This document shows positions 41,703-51,187 of a stretch of 61,685 nt of DNA, piece after piece (position 1 is the stretch's first letter; each line of letters starts with the position of its first letter). The translations under genes were made by a program, and so were the position numbers. A model generated the notes under the pieces. The model was not told the DNA's origin, did not search any database, and saw only the letters and a program-made list of their open reading frames with translations. Source of the stretch: Candidatus Butyricimonas faecavium (GTDB lineage: Bacteria; Bacteroidota; Bacteroidia; Bacteroidales; Marinifilaceae); assembly GCA_944321125.1 (NCBI GenBank), contig CALUKD010000021.1:1-61685 (forward strand). Reading direction: 5' to 3'.

Positions 41703-44700
41703 CTAGTATTCATCCCAACTCTTAATTGCAATTTCGGCAGGATCTACCTTGCAAATAGCATAAATAAATGCACTGGCCAAACGGGCATTCGTAATTAACG
41801 GAATGTTATAATCTACGGCGGCACGACGGATTTTATAGCCATTATCCAACTCCCGTTTCGTGTGATTTTTCGGGATATTGATAACTAGGTCTATTTTCCG
41901 GTTATGCAAATATTCCATGATATTCGGCTCTTTGTCTTCATCCGGCCAATAAAGAATTTGAGTGTCAATTCCATTCTCCTTAAAGAATTTAGCCGTTCCT
42001 GCCGTACTATAAATTGTATATCCTTTTTCAATTAGCATTCGGGTAGAGTTCAGTAACTCCACTTTGGAGCGAGTCGGACCAGAAGAGATCAAGATGTTTT
42101 TCTTCGGGATACGATGTCCGACAGAAAGCATACTTTTCAATATAGCCTCGTAATAATTCTCCCCGATACAACCTACTTCTCCCGTAGATGCCATATCTAC
42201 TCCCAACACGGGATCGGCTTTCAAAAGCCGGGCAAAGGAGAACTGTGAAGCTTTCACTCCCACGTAATCCAGATCGAATACTGATTTATTCAAGGTTTCG
42301 ACCTTCTCTCCCAACATGATCCGAGTGGCCATATCAATAAAATTATATTTCAGTACTTTCGACACAAAAGGGAAACTTCTCGATGCCCGCAAATTACATT
42401 CAATGACCTTTATATCATTGTCTTTTGCCAAAAACTGCATATTAAACGGACCGGATATATCCAGTTCTTTAGCAATAGAGCGAGCAATCTTTTTAATACG
42501 ACGGATAGTCTCCACGTAAAGTTTTTGTGCCGGAAAAACGATAGTTGCATCACCAGAATGTACTCCGGCAAATTCAACATGTTCACTGATAGCGTAAGCT
42601 TTCACCTCGCCTTCTTGTGCCACAGCATCAATCTCTACTTCTTTTGCCTGTTCGATAAACTCGGACACCACTACAGGATGGTCTTTTGATACCTCTACTG
42701 CCAATTCTAAGAAATGCAATAATTCATCCTTGTTCGACACCACGTTCATAGCAGCCCCAGATAGTACGTAAGAAGGGCGAATCAACACAGGGAAACCCAC
42801 TTTATCCACGAAATGATAAATATCCTCTATACTCGTTAATTCACTCCATCTAGGCTGATCGATATTTAACTCGTCACACATGGTAGAGAATTTTTGACGA
42901 TCCTCTGCCCGGTCAATAGATTCAGGAGAAGTTCCTAGAATATTCACCTGTTGATTATATAATCTCATAGCCAAATTATTCGGAATCTGGCCACCTGTGG
43001 AAACAATTACCCCTTTCGGTTCTTCCAGTTCGACAATATCCATTACCCGTTCGAATGACAGCTCATCGAAATAGAGACGATCACAAGTATCATAATCCGT
43101 ACTAACTGTCTCCGGATTATAATTAATCATCACCGAACGATACCCAGCTTTTCGAATCGTATTCAAGGCACTCACACCACACCAATCAAATTCCACACTA
43201 CTACCTATACGATAAGCCCCAGAACCTAGCACGATCACGGAGCGTCCGTCATGCTCGTATTTCACGTCATTTTCTGTCCCGTTATAAGTGACATACAAAT
43301 AATTTGTCATTGCCGGATATTCACCTGCCAACGTATCTATTTGTTTCACACAGGGTAATATCCCTAATTTCTTCCGATAATTCCGAATTTTCAACATTTT
43401 CTCGTGATGAGATAATGAAGTTTTCTTCACGGTCAATCGCCCTATTTGAAAATCAGAGAATCCATATTGTTTTGCCTTTCGTAATAGACATTCACTAATA
43501 TCTGTTTCCTTATCAAATTTGCTTAATTCTTCTTTTAGTAAGTGAATATTTTCCAAACGTTGCAAAAACCAGTGATCAATTTTTGTCAATTTATGAATTT
43601 TCTCCACACTATATCCCTTGTCAAAAGCCCCAGCAATAGCAAATATCCGAGAATCTGTCGGGTTTACTAACTCTTCATCAATATCTTTCGTTTTTAATAT
43701 ATTACCAACAAAACCATGCATTCCCTGTCCGATCATCCGAATTCCCTTCTGAATAGCTTCTTCAAAAGATCGTCCGATAGCCATAATTTCTCCCACGCTT
43801 TTCATAGAAGAACCGATCACTTTAGAAACCCCTTCGAATTTATTCAAATCCCAACGAGGTATTTTACAAACCACATAATCCAACGCAGGTTCAAAACAAG
43901 CCGTGGTAACTTTAGTTACCGAATTTTTGATCTCATGCAACCCGTACCCTATTCCTAATTTTGCAGCAACAAAGGCCAAAGGATACCCGGTTGCCTTGGA
44001 TGCTAAAGCACTAGACCGCGAAAGACGAGCATTCACCTCTATTACTCGGTAATCTTCCGAATTCGGGTCTAAGGCATATTGCACGTTACATTCACCCACG
44101 ATGCCTATATGCCGAATTATTTTTATAGCTATTGATCTCAGTTTATGATATTCGCTATTACTTAAAGTCTGCGATGGAGCCACTACTATGCTCTCTCCGG
44201 TATGAATACCCAATGGATCGAAGTTTTCCATGTTACAAACCGTGATACAATTATCATATTTATCACGTACCACTTCATATTCTACTTCTTTCCATCCTTT
44301 TAAAGATTCTTCTATCAAAACCTGGGGAGAATAAGAAAAAGCACTCGTAATCAATCGTTTTAATTCCTCCTTGTTGGAACAAAAACCGGAACCTAATCCC
44401 CCTAATGTATAAGCTGCCCGAATAATTATCGGAAAACCTAGTTTATCCACAGCGGCAAATGCTTCTTCCATGTTGTTGGCAGCGATACTTCTGGGTGTCT
44501 TCACGTTAATTTCCGCTAGTTTTCCAGCAAAGATTTCCCGATCTTCAGTATCTATGATAGCTTGTACGGGTGTTCCTAGTACTTGTACGTTATACTTTTC
44601 TAAAATACCTGATTTATAAAGAGCCACTCCACAATTTAATGCAGTTTGTCCCCCAAAAGAAAGAAGAATACCATCCGGACGTTCCTTCTCGATCACCTGT

Positions 44701-44912
44701 TCCACAAATTCCGGTGTTACGGGTAAATAATATATTTTATCGGCTACTCCTTCCGATGTCTGTACTGTAGCTATATTCGGGTTTATTAACACACTGTAAA
44801 TACCTTCTTCTCGAAGTGCTTTCAAAGCCTGTGATCCGGAATAATCAAACTCTCCGGCTTCCCCTATTTTCAACGCCCCCGATCCCAAAAGCAATACTTT
44901 TTCTATACCCAT
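41703..44912 (-). CDS. carB: Carbamoyl-phosphate synthase large subunit
   Basis: About 1,069 residues from the ATG at 44912. The frame continues 25 codons upstream to a TTG, but MGIEKVLLLGSGALKIG is the normal opening of the enzyme. Two homologous ATP-grasp halves follow (about 1-400 and 550-935), joined by an oligomerisation domain, with a C-terminal MGS-like allosteric domain (about 936-1,069; ISSGPTRSKVELLNST). It makes carbamoyl phosphate from bicarbonate, 2 ATP and ammonia delivered by CarA, for arginine and pyrimidine synthesis. It follows carA by 91 bp. A divergent argR upstream of carA suggests this copy serves arginine. Confidence 0.96.
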   Translation of the reverse strand: MGIEKVLLLGSGALKIGEAGEFDYSGSQALKALREEGIYSVLINPNIATVQTSEGVADKIYYLPVTPEFVEQVIEKERPDGILLSFGGQTALNCGVALYKSGILEKYNVQVLGTPVQAIIDTEDREIFAGKLAEINVKTPRSIAANNMEEAFAAVDKLGFPIIIRAAYTLGGLGSGFCSNKEELKRLITSAFSYSPQVLIEESLKGWKEVEYEVVRDKYDNCITVCNMENFDPLGIHTGESIVVAPSQTLSNSEYHKLRSIAIKIIRHIGIVGECNVQYALDPNSEDYRVIEVNARLSRSSALASKATGYPLAFVAAKLGIGYGLHEIKNSVTKVTTACFEPALDYVVCKIPRWDLNKFEGVSKVIGSSMKSVGEIMAIGRSFEEAIQKGIRMIGQGMHGFVGNILKTKDIDEELVNPTDSRIFAIAGAFDKGYSVEKIHKLTKIDHWFLQRLENIHLLKEELSKFDKETDISECLLRKAKQYGFSDFQIGRLTVKKTSLSHHEKMLKIRNYRKKLGILPCVKQIDTLAGEYPAMTNYLYVTYNGTENDVKYEHDGRSVIVLGSGAYRIGSSVEFDWCGVSALNTIRKAGYRSVMINYNPETVSTDYDTCDRLYFDELSFERVMDIVELEEPKGVIVSTGGQIPNNLAMRLYNQQVNILGTSPESIDRAEDRQKFSTMCDELNIDQPRWSELTSIEDIYHFVDKVGFPVLIRPSYVLSGAAMNVVSNKDELLHFLELAVEVSKDHPVVVSEFIEQAKEVEIDAVAQEGEVKAYAISEHVEFAGVHSGDATIVFPAQKLYVETIRRIKKIARSIAKELDISGPFNMQFLAKDNDIKVIECNLRASRSFPFVSKVLKYNFIDMATRIMLGEKVETLNKSVFDLDYVGVKASQFSFARLLKADPVLGVDMASTGEVGCIGENYYEAILKSMLSVGHRIPKKNILISSGPTRSKVELLNSTRMLIEKGYTIYSTAGTAKFFKENGIDTQILYWPDEDKEPNIMEYLHNRKIDLVINIPKNHTKRELDNGYKIRRAAVDYNIPLITNARLASAFIYAICKVDPAEIAIKSWDEY

Positions 44913-45003
44913 TCTTGTTTTAAATTTTAGATTATAACCCATTAATCGCTCCACTTTTACTTGTAAATCATAATTCATCAATCGCAAATTAACTCGTATT
45001 CAA

Positions 45004-46086
45004 TTACTTCTTTGATGATTTCATTGCAGTAATGAAGTTATCAAAAAGAAATTCCGTATCCACCGGGCCACTCGATGCTTCCGGATGAAATTGAGCCGAG
45101 AAAAACGGTTTTTTCTTATGTCGAATACCCTCGTTCGTACCATCATTTACGTTTACAAATAATGGTTCCCAATCTGCTGGAAGTGTTGTTTCATCTATTG
45201 CAAATCCATGATTCTGGGAAGTGATATAACAACGAGTTCCGCCGGGATTCATAACCGGTTGATTATGACTTCTATGACCATATTTTAATTTATAGGTGGA
45301 AGCTCCAGCAGCTCTTGCCATTAATTGATTTCCCAAACAAATACCCATAATAGGAGTATTGCCTTTTAGCGCTTTCCGAATATTTTCTATAGTTTCCCCG
45401 CAACGAGAGGGGTCTCCCGGTCCGTTAGAAAGAAATATACCATCAAATTTTTCTTTTGTAAAATCATAATTCCATGGAACTCGTTTCACAGTAACATCCC
45501 GTTTTAACAAGCATCTCAATATATTGTTTTTTACTCCACAATCCACTAAGATCACTTTATATTTTCCATTACCATATTCCATGATCTTTTTTGTGGAAAC
45601 TTCGGCAACGATATTATCTTTATTCGGATCATAAAAGGGTATGTCTTCATCATCAAATAGTATCTTGCCCAACATTGCTCCATGATCTCTTAACTTTTGA
45701 GCTAATGCTCGGGTATCTATACCAAAAAGTCCCGGAATCTGTTGTTCTTTTAACCAATCTCCGAGACTTTTTTGTGAATTCCAATGACTATACCGGGAAG
45801 AATAATCCGAAATGACCAAAGCTTTACAATAAATCTTATCCGATTCGAAGAACTTAGATATTCCATCCCGCTCATCATCGACCGGAACTCCGTAATTTCC
45901 AATCATGGGATAGGTCGGAACTAAAATTTGCCCCTTATAAGAAGGGTCTGTTAAACTTTCCGGATAACCAGTCATTGCTGTATAAAAAACAACTTCCCCG
46001 GACACCGATTTCTCGTAACCAAAGGAAGTTCCCTCATAAACTGCCCCATCTTCTAAAATCAGACGGGCTTTCTTTAATTCATGCAT
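45004..46086 (-). CDS. carA: Carbamoyl-phosphate synthase small (glutamine amidotransferase) subunit
   Basis: A 360-residue CarA. The N-terminal CPSase small-chain domain (about 5-140; SLTDPSYKGQILVPTYP) precedes a class I glutamine amidotransferase domain (about 170-355) with the catalytic cysteine C250 in GICLGNQ and the histidine and glutamate in QFHPEAS near residue 334. It hydrolyses glutamine and channels ammonia to CarB. It is first in the carAB operon, with a well-formed promoter at 46124-46153 and the arginine repressor gene divergent. Confidence 0.96.
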   Translation of the reverse strand: MHELKKARLILEDGAVYEGTSFGYEKSVSGEVVFYTAMTGYPESLTDPSYKGQILVPTYPMIGNYGVPVDDERDGISKFFESDKIYCKALVISDYSSRYSHWNSQKSLGDWLKEQQIPGLFGIDTRALAQKLRDHGAMLGKILFDDEDIPFYDPNKDNIVAEVSTKKIMEYGNGKYKVILVDCGVKNNILRCLLKRDVTVKRVPWNYDFTKEKFDGIFLSNGPGDPSRCGETIENIRKALKGNTPIMGICLGNQLMARAAGASTYKLKYGHRSHNQPVMNPGGTRCYITSQNHGFAIDETTLPADWEPLFVNVNDGTNEGIRHKKKPFFSAQFHPEASSGPVDTEFLFDNFITAMKSSKK

Positions 46087-46123
46087 ATTTATTCAATCAA
46101 TCAACTATAAATTAAATTTTATG

Positions 46124-46153
46124 CAAAAATATGACGAATATATGAATTTACAA
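46124..46153 (-). promoter_or_regulatory. Promoter of carAB
   Basis: On the minus strand, -7 TATTTTTG (46124-46131) and -33 TTG (46151-46153) are 19 bp apart, the Bacteroidetes primary-sigma spacing. The predicted leader before the carA ATG is about 30 bases. Confidence 0.7.
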
Positions 46154-46156
46154 AGC

Positions 46157-46176
46157 ATATTTATGAAAATAAATAT
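46157..46176. promoter_or_regulatory. Palindrome upstream of the carAB promoter, possible ArgR site
   Basis: An 8-4-8 inverted repeat (ATATTTAT, GAAA, ATAAATAT) sits 3 bp upstream of the -33 element. Its TGAAAATA resembles half of an ARG box but lacks the classical TGAAT/ATTCA arms. ATTCA/TGAAT half-sites occur at 46206-46210 and 46323-46327. Binding by ArgR is a guess from position next to argR. Confidence 0.35.
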
Positions 46177-46321
46177 TTTTAAGATTATAGAGGTATCAGT
46201 ATATTGTATTCAAAAACTTATATAACCGTTATACTCTCCCAGTAAATGTACAAACTTTATATCTACCTAATATATCCTATCATTAAGGTTATAATGTCCT
46301 TTCTTTATTTTATATTCTGTA

Positions 46322-46351
46322 TTGAATATAAGACAAATTTCCCTAACTTTG
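46322..46351 (+). promoter_or_regulatory. Promoter of argR
   Basis: -33 TTG (46322-46324) and -7 TAACTTTG (46344-46351) are separated by 19 bp; the argR ATG follows the -7 box by 21 bp. The TTG lies inside a TGAAT half-site, so autoregulation by ArgR is possible. Confidence 0.75.
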
Positions 46352-46372
46352 TGAGGCGTAATATAAACACCT

Positions 46373-46852
46373 ATGAGAAATAAAACGAAACGCCTGTTGG
46401 CCATTCGAAAGCTTATTGAGAACGAACAGATTTGCTCGCAGGAAGAACTATTGTTCAGACTAAAAGAGTTAAATGTGGAAGCAACGCAAAGTACATTATC
46501 ACGCGATCTTAAATTCATGAGAGTAGCTAAAATACCTCATAAAGATAAAGGTTATATATATATTATCCCGGACAATATTCAAAATGAACAAGCTGATGAA
46601 AAAGCATCTACCATTGTGACAGATGCTATTTCAAGCATTGATTTTTCAGGTAACATTGCCGTGATGAAAACTCTTCCCGGATATGCTAAAGCCGTGACTG
46701 TTCTGATTGACAATGAGAATTATTTTGAAGTGTTAGGAACTATTGGTGGTGACGATACGGTTCTTATTGTCATGCGGGAAGGCGTTACTCATAACGAGTT
46801 GCTCGATGCTCTCTCGTCTATACACGCTAATATTCATTCACTATTTAAATAA
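46373..46852 (+). CDS. argR: Arginine repressor
   Basis: A 159-residue ArgR of usual length: N-terminal winged helix (about 1-70; SQEELLFRLKELNVEATQST with the recognition helix STLSRDLKFM) and C-terminal arginine-binding trimerisation domain (about 85-155; VLGTIGGDDTVLIVMR, which carries the conserved GT-x-GGDDT arginine site). With arginine it binds operators of arginine genes as a hexamer. It is divergent from carAB across a 286-bp region holding both promoters, so it probably controls carAB and itself. Confidence 0.95.
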   Translation: MRNKTKRLLAIRKLIENEQICSQEELLFRLKELNVEATQSTLSRDLKFMRVAKIPHKDKGYIYIIPDNIQNEQADEKASTIVTDAISSIDFSGNIAVMKTLPGYAKAVTVLIDNENYFEVLGTIGGDDTVLIVMREGVTHNELLDALSSIHANIHSLFK

Positions 46853-46878
46853 TCATTTTGAATTTTCAACTTTCAATT

Positions 46879-46910
46879 TTGCATTATATCGAAAATAGTT
46901 TGTAAACTTG
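46879..46910 (+). promoter_or_regulatory. Putative promoter of panC-panD
   Basis: TTG at 46879-46881 and TAAACTTG at 46903-46910 (one base off TAnnTTTG) are 21 bp apart, placing the start about 20 bp before the panC ATG. Confidence 0.5.
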
Positions 46911-46936
46911 CACCCCGTATTTTCAAGAATATAAGC

Positions 46937-47776
46937 ATGAATATTATAACTAAGAAAACGGAATTAAGCACCGTTATCGAGAAGTTGAAAAGTGAAGGGA
47001 AAACGGTGGGTTTAGTGCCAACAATGGGTGCACTTCATGAAGGTCACATATCCCTTGTGAAAGCCTGTAAAAAAGGAAATGATATTGCCGTGGTTAGCGT
47101 GTTTGTGAACCCGACACAGTTTAATGATAAAGAAGATTTAAAACGTTACCCCCGTACTCTGGATAAGGATATAGTTCTACTGGAAAAAAACGGATGTGAC
47201 TATGTATTCGCTCCTAGTGTGGAAGAAATGTATCCGGAAGAAGATACCCGTATATTTGACTTCGGATACGTGGAAAGCGTCATGGAGGGAGCAAGACGTC
47301 CAGGGCATTTTAATGGCGTGGGACAAATCGTAAGTAAATTATTTGATATAGTACAGCCACATCGAGCATATTTCGGAATGAAAGATTTCCAGCAAATTGC
47401 AGTGATCAAGAATATGGTGAAACAATTACATTATAATCTAGAAATTGTTTCATGTCCCATTATCCGGGAAAAAGACGGACTGGCTATGAGTTCCAGAAAT
47501 ACTTTACTGGAACCAGAATACAGAAAAAATGCCCCGCATATCCACAAAGTACTCGAAAAAGCTACTCACTTAACTTCTAAAATGAACGTGGAAGAATTAA
47601 AAAAATGGGTAGCAGATGAAATCAATAAAAACCCTTATCTAGAAACTGAATATTTTGAAATCGTGGATGACACGGAATTAAAACCTATTCAGAACTGGAA
47701 TGAAAACAATGTAAAGGTCGGATGTATAGCGGTTTATGCTGGTAAAATCCGATTAATTGATAATATTGTATTTTAA
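46937..47776 (+). CDS. panC: Pantothenate synthetase
   Basis: A 279-residue PanC. The HIGH-type motif MGALHEGH (about 30-37) starts the Rossmann nucleotide-binding domain. FVNPTQFN (about 57-64), the pantoate/ATP-binding region with GMKDFQQ (about 148-154) and a KMSKS-like AMSSRN (about 184-189) are all present. It condenses pantoate and beta-alanine using ATP (pantoyl adenylate intermediate) to make pantothenate, the precursor of CoA. It is followed after 6 bp by panD, whose product supplies the beta-alanine. Confidence 0.97.
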   Translation: MNIITKKTELSTVIEKLKSEGKTVGLVPTMGALHEGHISLVKACKKGNDIAVVSVFVNPTQFNDKEDLKRYPRTLDKDIVLLEKNGCDYVFAPSVEEMYPEEDTRIFDFGYVESVMEGARRPGHFNGVGQIVSKLFDIVQPHRAYFGMKDFQQIAVIKNMVKQLHYNLEIVSCPIIREKDGLAMSSRNTLLEPEYRKNAPHIHKVLEKATHLTSKMNVEELKKWVADEINKNPYLETEYFEIVDDTELKPIQNWNENNVKVGCIAVYAGKIRLIDNIVF

Positions 47777-47782
47777 ACTAAT

Positions 47783-48139
47783 ATGAAGATGTTTATAGAA
47801 GTAGTAAAATCTAAACTTCATAAAGTTACCGTTACTGATGCTAATCTTCAGTATGTGGGCAGTATCACTATTGACGAAGCTTTGTTGGAGGCAGCTAACA
47901 TGATTGAAAACGAAAAAGTTCAGATCGTGAATATTAACAATGGTGAGAGATTTGATACCTATATTATCAAAGGAGAACGTAATTCAGGTATTATTTGCCT
48001 CAACGGTCCAGCTGCACGCAAATGCGCCGTAGGTGACGTAATTATCATTATCTCATACGCTTCAATGGATTTTGAAGAAGCTAAATCACACAAACCTATA
48101 TTGGTTTTTCCAGACACCGCAACTAATAAACTTATTTGA
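47783..48139 (+). CDS. panD: Aspartate 1-decarboxylase proenzyme
   Basis: A 118-residue PanD, usual size, with the self-cleavage site G26-S27 inside QYVGSITID. Cleavage at the Gly-Ser bond gives the beta chain and an alpha chain whose N-terminal pyruvoyl group decarboxylates aspartate to beta-alanine. The [19 protein letters not shown] and [12 protein letters not shown] stretches, split by the core, are typical. It lies 6 bp after panC and feeds the same pathway. Confidence 0.97.
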   Translation: MKMFIEVVKSKLHKVTVTDANLQYVGSITIDEALLEAANMIENEKVQIVNINNGERFDTYIIKGERNSGIICLNGPAARKCAVGDVIIIISYASMDFEEAKSHKPILVFPDTATNKLI

Positions 48140-48146
48140 CATTATC

Positions 48147-48638
48147 ATGGATTATTTACCACTTATTGAGAAAAAAATCGCATACACGGCGAAAGAAGCT
48201 GAAAATACATTGAATCTATGGAGATTTAAAGATGATAAGATCGTTTTCACAAACGGATGTTTTGATATTCTCCATAAAGGACATATAGAATATCTAGCCA
48301 AAGCGGCCTCTCTGGGAACTAAATTAGTGATAGGATTGAACACAGATAATTCTGTGAAACGATTAAAAGGTAATTCCAGACCCATAAACGACGAGAATGC
48401 CCGGGCGTTATTACTAGCTTCTCTCATGTTTGTTGATAAAGTGATTCTTTTCGATACAGATACACCTCGTGATCTAATTGATTTCGTTCAACCAGACGTG
48501 TTAGTAAAAGGAGGAGACTATAAACCCGAAGACATTGTAGGTTACGATATAGTAAAGGCCAAAGGAGGAGAAGTGGTTACTATTGATTTTATTGAAGGAT
48601 ATTCAACTACCACTACAATTGAAAAGATGGACAAATAA
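48147..48638 (+). CDS. rfaE2: D-glycero-beta-D-manno-heptose 1-phosphate adenylyltransferase
   Basis: About 163 residues from the ATG at 48147. An in-frame upstream ATG inside panD gives a 25-codon extension that matches nothing. It carries the HxGH nucleotidyltransferase motif in [16 protein letters not shown] (about 36-51), [12 protein letters not shown] near 126-137, and a GYSTTTTI tail. It adenylates heptose 1-phosphate to ADP-heptose for LPS core or other heptosylated glycans. It corresponds to the C-terminal domain of E. coli HldE, as usual for the split Bacteroidetes form. It starts 7 bp after panD and is followed by a strong terminator. Confidence 0.93.
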   Translation: MDYLPLIEKKIAYTAKEAENTLNLWRFKDDKIVFTNGCFDILHKGHIEYLAKAASLGTKLVIGLNTDNSVKRLKGNSRPINDENARALLLASLMFVDKVILFDTDTPRDLIDFVQPDVLVKGGDYKPEDIVGYDIVKAKGGEVVTIDFIEGYSTTTTIEKMDK

Positions 48639-48678
48639 TCGTGTATTTCTCTTACAGGAAGTAATACGCTCTGTTATA

Positions 48679-48722
48679 AAAAATTGGAAATAGAAATTCG
48701 TTATATTCTATTTCCAATTTTT
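48679..48722 (+). terminator. Rho-independent terminator after rfaE2
   Basis: A perfect 17-bp stem (48679-48695 with 48706-48722) with a 10-base loop; the plus-strand arm ends in a T-run. It lies 40 bp past the stop and should end the panC-panD-rfaE2 transcript. Confidence 0.85.
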
Positions 48723-49154
48723 ATATTCTATCTATTATAACTGTTAATATCTCGTGTATTCATGGTGGAATAAAAAAGAACTAAAAAGAATAACTTTATT
48801 TTGATTTCTCGATTTAGAATTCAAGTAATAATAGAATTTAAAAATGCAAGAATAGTTATTCAAATTATTCCAATTCCTTTCTACAAAATACTAACATCAA
48901 TTCACTGGAATTTTACCGAATACTTTTTCAAAGCCTATTTTACTAACAAATGTGGATAACTCAAAAATAAATCTCATTATCAAGAATTAATAGAATTATA
49001 ACCTGTGAATAACTCTTCATTCCATAAATAATAACGATTTAAACAAAAGAATCACTCATTTTTTATACAAAAAACTCACAGTCTATCATAATGCTCATAT
49101 TTCTTTTAAAAAAATAAAAGATAAATATATATGATATTGTTATTGGGAACTTGT

Positions 49155-49162
49155 TACTTTTG
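49155..49162 (+). promoter_or_regulatory. -7 promoter element of the flippase gene
   Basis: TACTTTTG matches TAnnTTTG. The nearest TTG (49137-49139) is 15 bp upstream, shorter than the usual 19-21 bp, so the promoter may be weak. Confidence 0.45.
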
Positions 49163-49197
49163 CCTGTTGAATTACATTTGATAAAGATAAAGTTATT

Positions 49198-50679
49198 ATG
49201 AATCCTTTAAAGAAACTAATGGGGGAAACCGTGATTTATGGTTTCTCGACAATACTCGGACGGTTTATAAATTGGTTGCTGGTTCCACTATATACAAGGG
49301 TACTTTCTCCGGTTGATAATGGTATATTCACGAACTTGATGGGATATGTTGCTTTATTAGTTGTATTGTTGACTTATGGTACGGAAACTGGATTTTTCCG
49401 CTTTGCAACTAAAGACAATAAAGACCGGGTGTTTTCGACCTTGTTAACCTCTTTACTTTCTACTTCGATTTTGTTTTTATTACTTTGTTTTTCGTTTCTC
49501 CCGCAAATTGTCAGTTTTCTTGAAATAGGTAATCATCCGATTTACTTCGTTTTATTGATTGTAACGATTGCAATTGACGTGGTGAGCACTTTGCCCTTCG
49601 CCCTATTGAGAATGGAAGGAAAAGCCCTTCGTTTCGGGGTTATTAAATTCGTGAATATAATTATTAACGTGGGATTGAATTTATTTTTTTATTTGCTCTG
49701 TCCATTTTTAGAGAAAAAAGGAATTTCCGTTCCTTTTTATCAAGCTGATGGTGGGGTAGTTTATATTTTTATCTCTTATCTGGTTTCTTCTGTTTGTACG
49801 TTGGTAATGTTGTTTCCTTATATTTTCCGGTTTAAATTTGTTTTTTCGTTCTCTTTGCTGAAAGATATTTTGAAATATTCATATCCGATCTTAATAGTGA
49901 GTGTTGCCGGAATGATTAATTTGCAGGGAGATAAGATTTTGATGCCTAAAATTTTAGGAGATGGAGAAGAGGCTTTGGCTATTACTGGAATATACGGGGC
50001 AAGTTATAAACTGGCTTTAGTGATGTATATTTTCACGCAAGGTTTCCGTTTTGCATTCGAACCTTTCTTTTTCAATTATGCCAAGCATAACGATTCCAAG
50101 AAAATATATCAGGATGTATTACTCTATTTTACCGGATTCGGTTTAATGATCTTTTTAGGAGTTATGTACTTTTTGGATGTATTAAAATATTTTTTGGGAT
50201 CAGAATATTTTAGTGGGTTGACAATATTACCTTGGGTATTAATGGCTAACTTATTCCAAGGAATTTACTATTCGTTGTCTTTATGGTATAAATTGACGGA
50301 TAAAACAATATACGGGGCTTATATGGCGATTATCGGTTGTGTGATTACGATAGGGGGAAACGTGATTTTCTTGCCGAAAATAGGTTTTATGGCATCTGCT
50401 TACTCCGTTTTTACATGTTTCTTAGTTATGACAATTTTATCCTTTATTTTGGGAAGGCATTTTTATAAAATCAATTATGATATACCTAAGATTATTTTCT
50501 ATTTTGTGATTTGTTTGTTATTCTATTTTATTGGTGGCTATATAAAATTTGATAATAATTTGGTAACTTGTTTGGCTCGTTTACCATTATTCGTACTCTT
50601 CGTATATATTTTCGTAAGAAGAGAGATGAGTTTTTTGCTGACAAAAGATTTTATGTATAAATTAATTCATAAAAAATAG
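49198..50679 (+). CDS. Polysaccharide flippase (Wzx/MATE-like oligosaccharide transporter)
   Basis: A 493-residue integral membrane protein with about 12-14 predicted helices, of the polysaccharide biosynthesis (PST/MVF) superfamily. The N-terminal YGFSTILGRFINWLLVPLYT stretch is typical, and basic or acidic residues lie between helices as in lipid-linked-oligosaccharide flippases. It would move an undecaprenyl-linked glycan or similar precursor across the inner membrane. It precedes dut by 63 bp and no glycosyltransferase genes adjoin, so the glycan it serves cannot be named. Confidence 0.88.
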   Translation: MNPLKKLMGETVIYGFSTILGRFINWLLVPLYTRVLSPVDNGIFTNLMGYVALLVVLLTYGTETGFFRFATKDNKDRVFSTLLTSLLSTSILFLLLCFSFLPQIVSFLEIGNHPIYFVLLIVTIAIDVVSTLPFALLRMEGKALRFGVIKFVNIIINVGLNLFFYLLCPFLEKKGISVPFYQADGGVVYIFISYLVSSVCTLVMLFPYIFRFKFVFSFSLLKDILKYSYPILIVSVAGMINLQGDKILMPKILGDGEEALAITGIYGASYKLALVMYIFTQGFRFAFEPFFFNYAKHNDSKKIYQDVLLYFTGFGLMIFLGVMYFLDVLKYFLGSEYFSGLTILPWVLMANLFQGIYYSLSLWYKLTDKTIYGAYMAIIGCVITIGGNVIFLPKIGFMASAYSVFTCFLVMTILSFILGRHFYKINYDIPKIIFYFVICLLFYFIGGYIKFDNNLVTCLARLPLFVLFVYIFVRREMSFLLTKDFMYKLIHKK

Positions 50680-50742
50680 CTATCTTAGCGCAATTTATAG
50701 GAGTAGTTAAAAATATGTTTAACGTCCAAAGTTACAAGGAGA

Positions 50743-51177
50743 ATGAAGATTAAAATAGTGAATAAATCAAAGCATCCGCTTCCGGAATACAAAACAAAAT
50801 CATCTGCTGGTTTAGATATACGGGCTAATATTGATGAACCAATTATGTTGAAATCGTTGGAAAGGAGACTTGTTCCAACAGGTTTATTTATCGAATTACC
50901 TGATGGCTACGAGGCTCAAATGCGTCCGCGGAGTGGTTTGGCTTTAAACGAGGGAATCACTTTATTGAATACCCCAGGAACCATTGATGCAGATTATAGG
51001 GGAGAAATTGGGGTTATTTTAGTGAATTTATCTCATGAAGTGACACAGATTAATGATGGAGACAGAATTTGCCAGATGGTGATTAATAAGGTTGAGCAGG
51101 CTGAATTAATTGAGGTAGAGGAATTGGGTGAGACGGAGAGAGGAAGGGGAGGTTTCGGTCACACGGGTAAACAATAA
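50743..51177 (+). CDS. dut: dUTP diphosphatase
   Basis: A 144-residue trimeric-type dUTPase. It contains motif I (SAGLDIRA, about 22-29), motif II (RPRSGLA, about 63-69), motif III ([13 protein letters not shown], about 82-94), motif IV (GDRICQMVI, about 106-114) and motif V ([11 protein letters not shown]-terminal). It hydrolyses dUTP to dUMP and pyrophosphate, keeping uracil out of DNA. An AAGGAG lies one base before the ATG, too close to act as a normal ribosome-binding site. Confidence 0.97.
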   Translation: MKIKIVNKSKHPLPEYKTKSSAGLDIRANIDEPIMLKSLERRLVPTGLFIELPDGYEAQMRPRSGLALNEGITLLNTPGTIDADYRGEIGVILVNLSHEVTQINDGDRICQMVINKVEQAELIEVEELGETERGRGGFGHTGKQ

Positions 51178-51187
51178 ATCATTTATA

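Larger units (their letters stand above)
48639..49197. other. AT-rich intergenic region with DnaA-box-like sites, candidate origin
   Basis: There is no gene in 559 bp. Apart from the terminator and the flippase -7 box it holds two exact TTATNCACA sites (as TGTGGATAA at 48951-48959 and TGTGAATAA at 49004-49012, same orientation, 53 bp apart) and two one-mismatch sites (TTATTCAAA 48856-48864, TTATACAAA 49063-49071). AT-rich DNA surrounds them. Origin function is inferred from these motifs, the strand switch nearby and the parS site 9 kb away. Confidence 0.45.

Noticed and set aside
46267-46518. Minus-strand 83-codon ORF across the argR start
   Set aside because: Antisense to argR and across its promoter; no domain.
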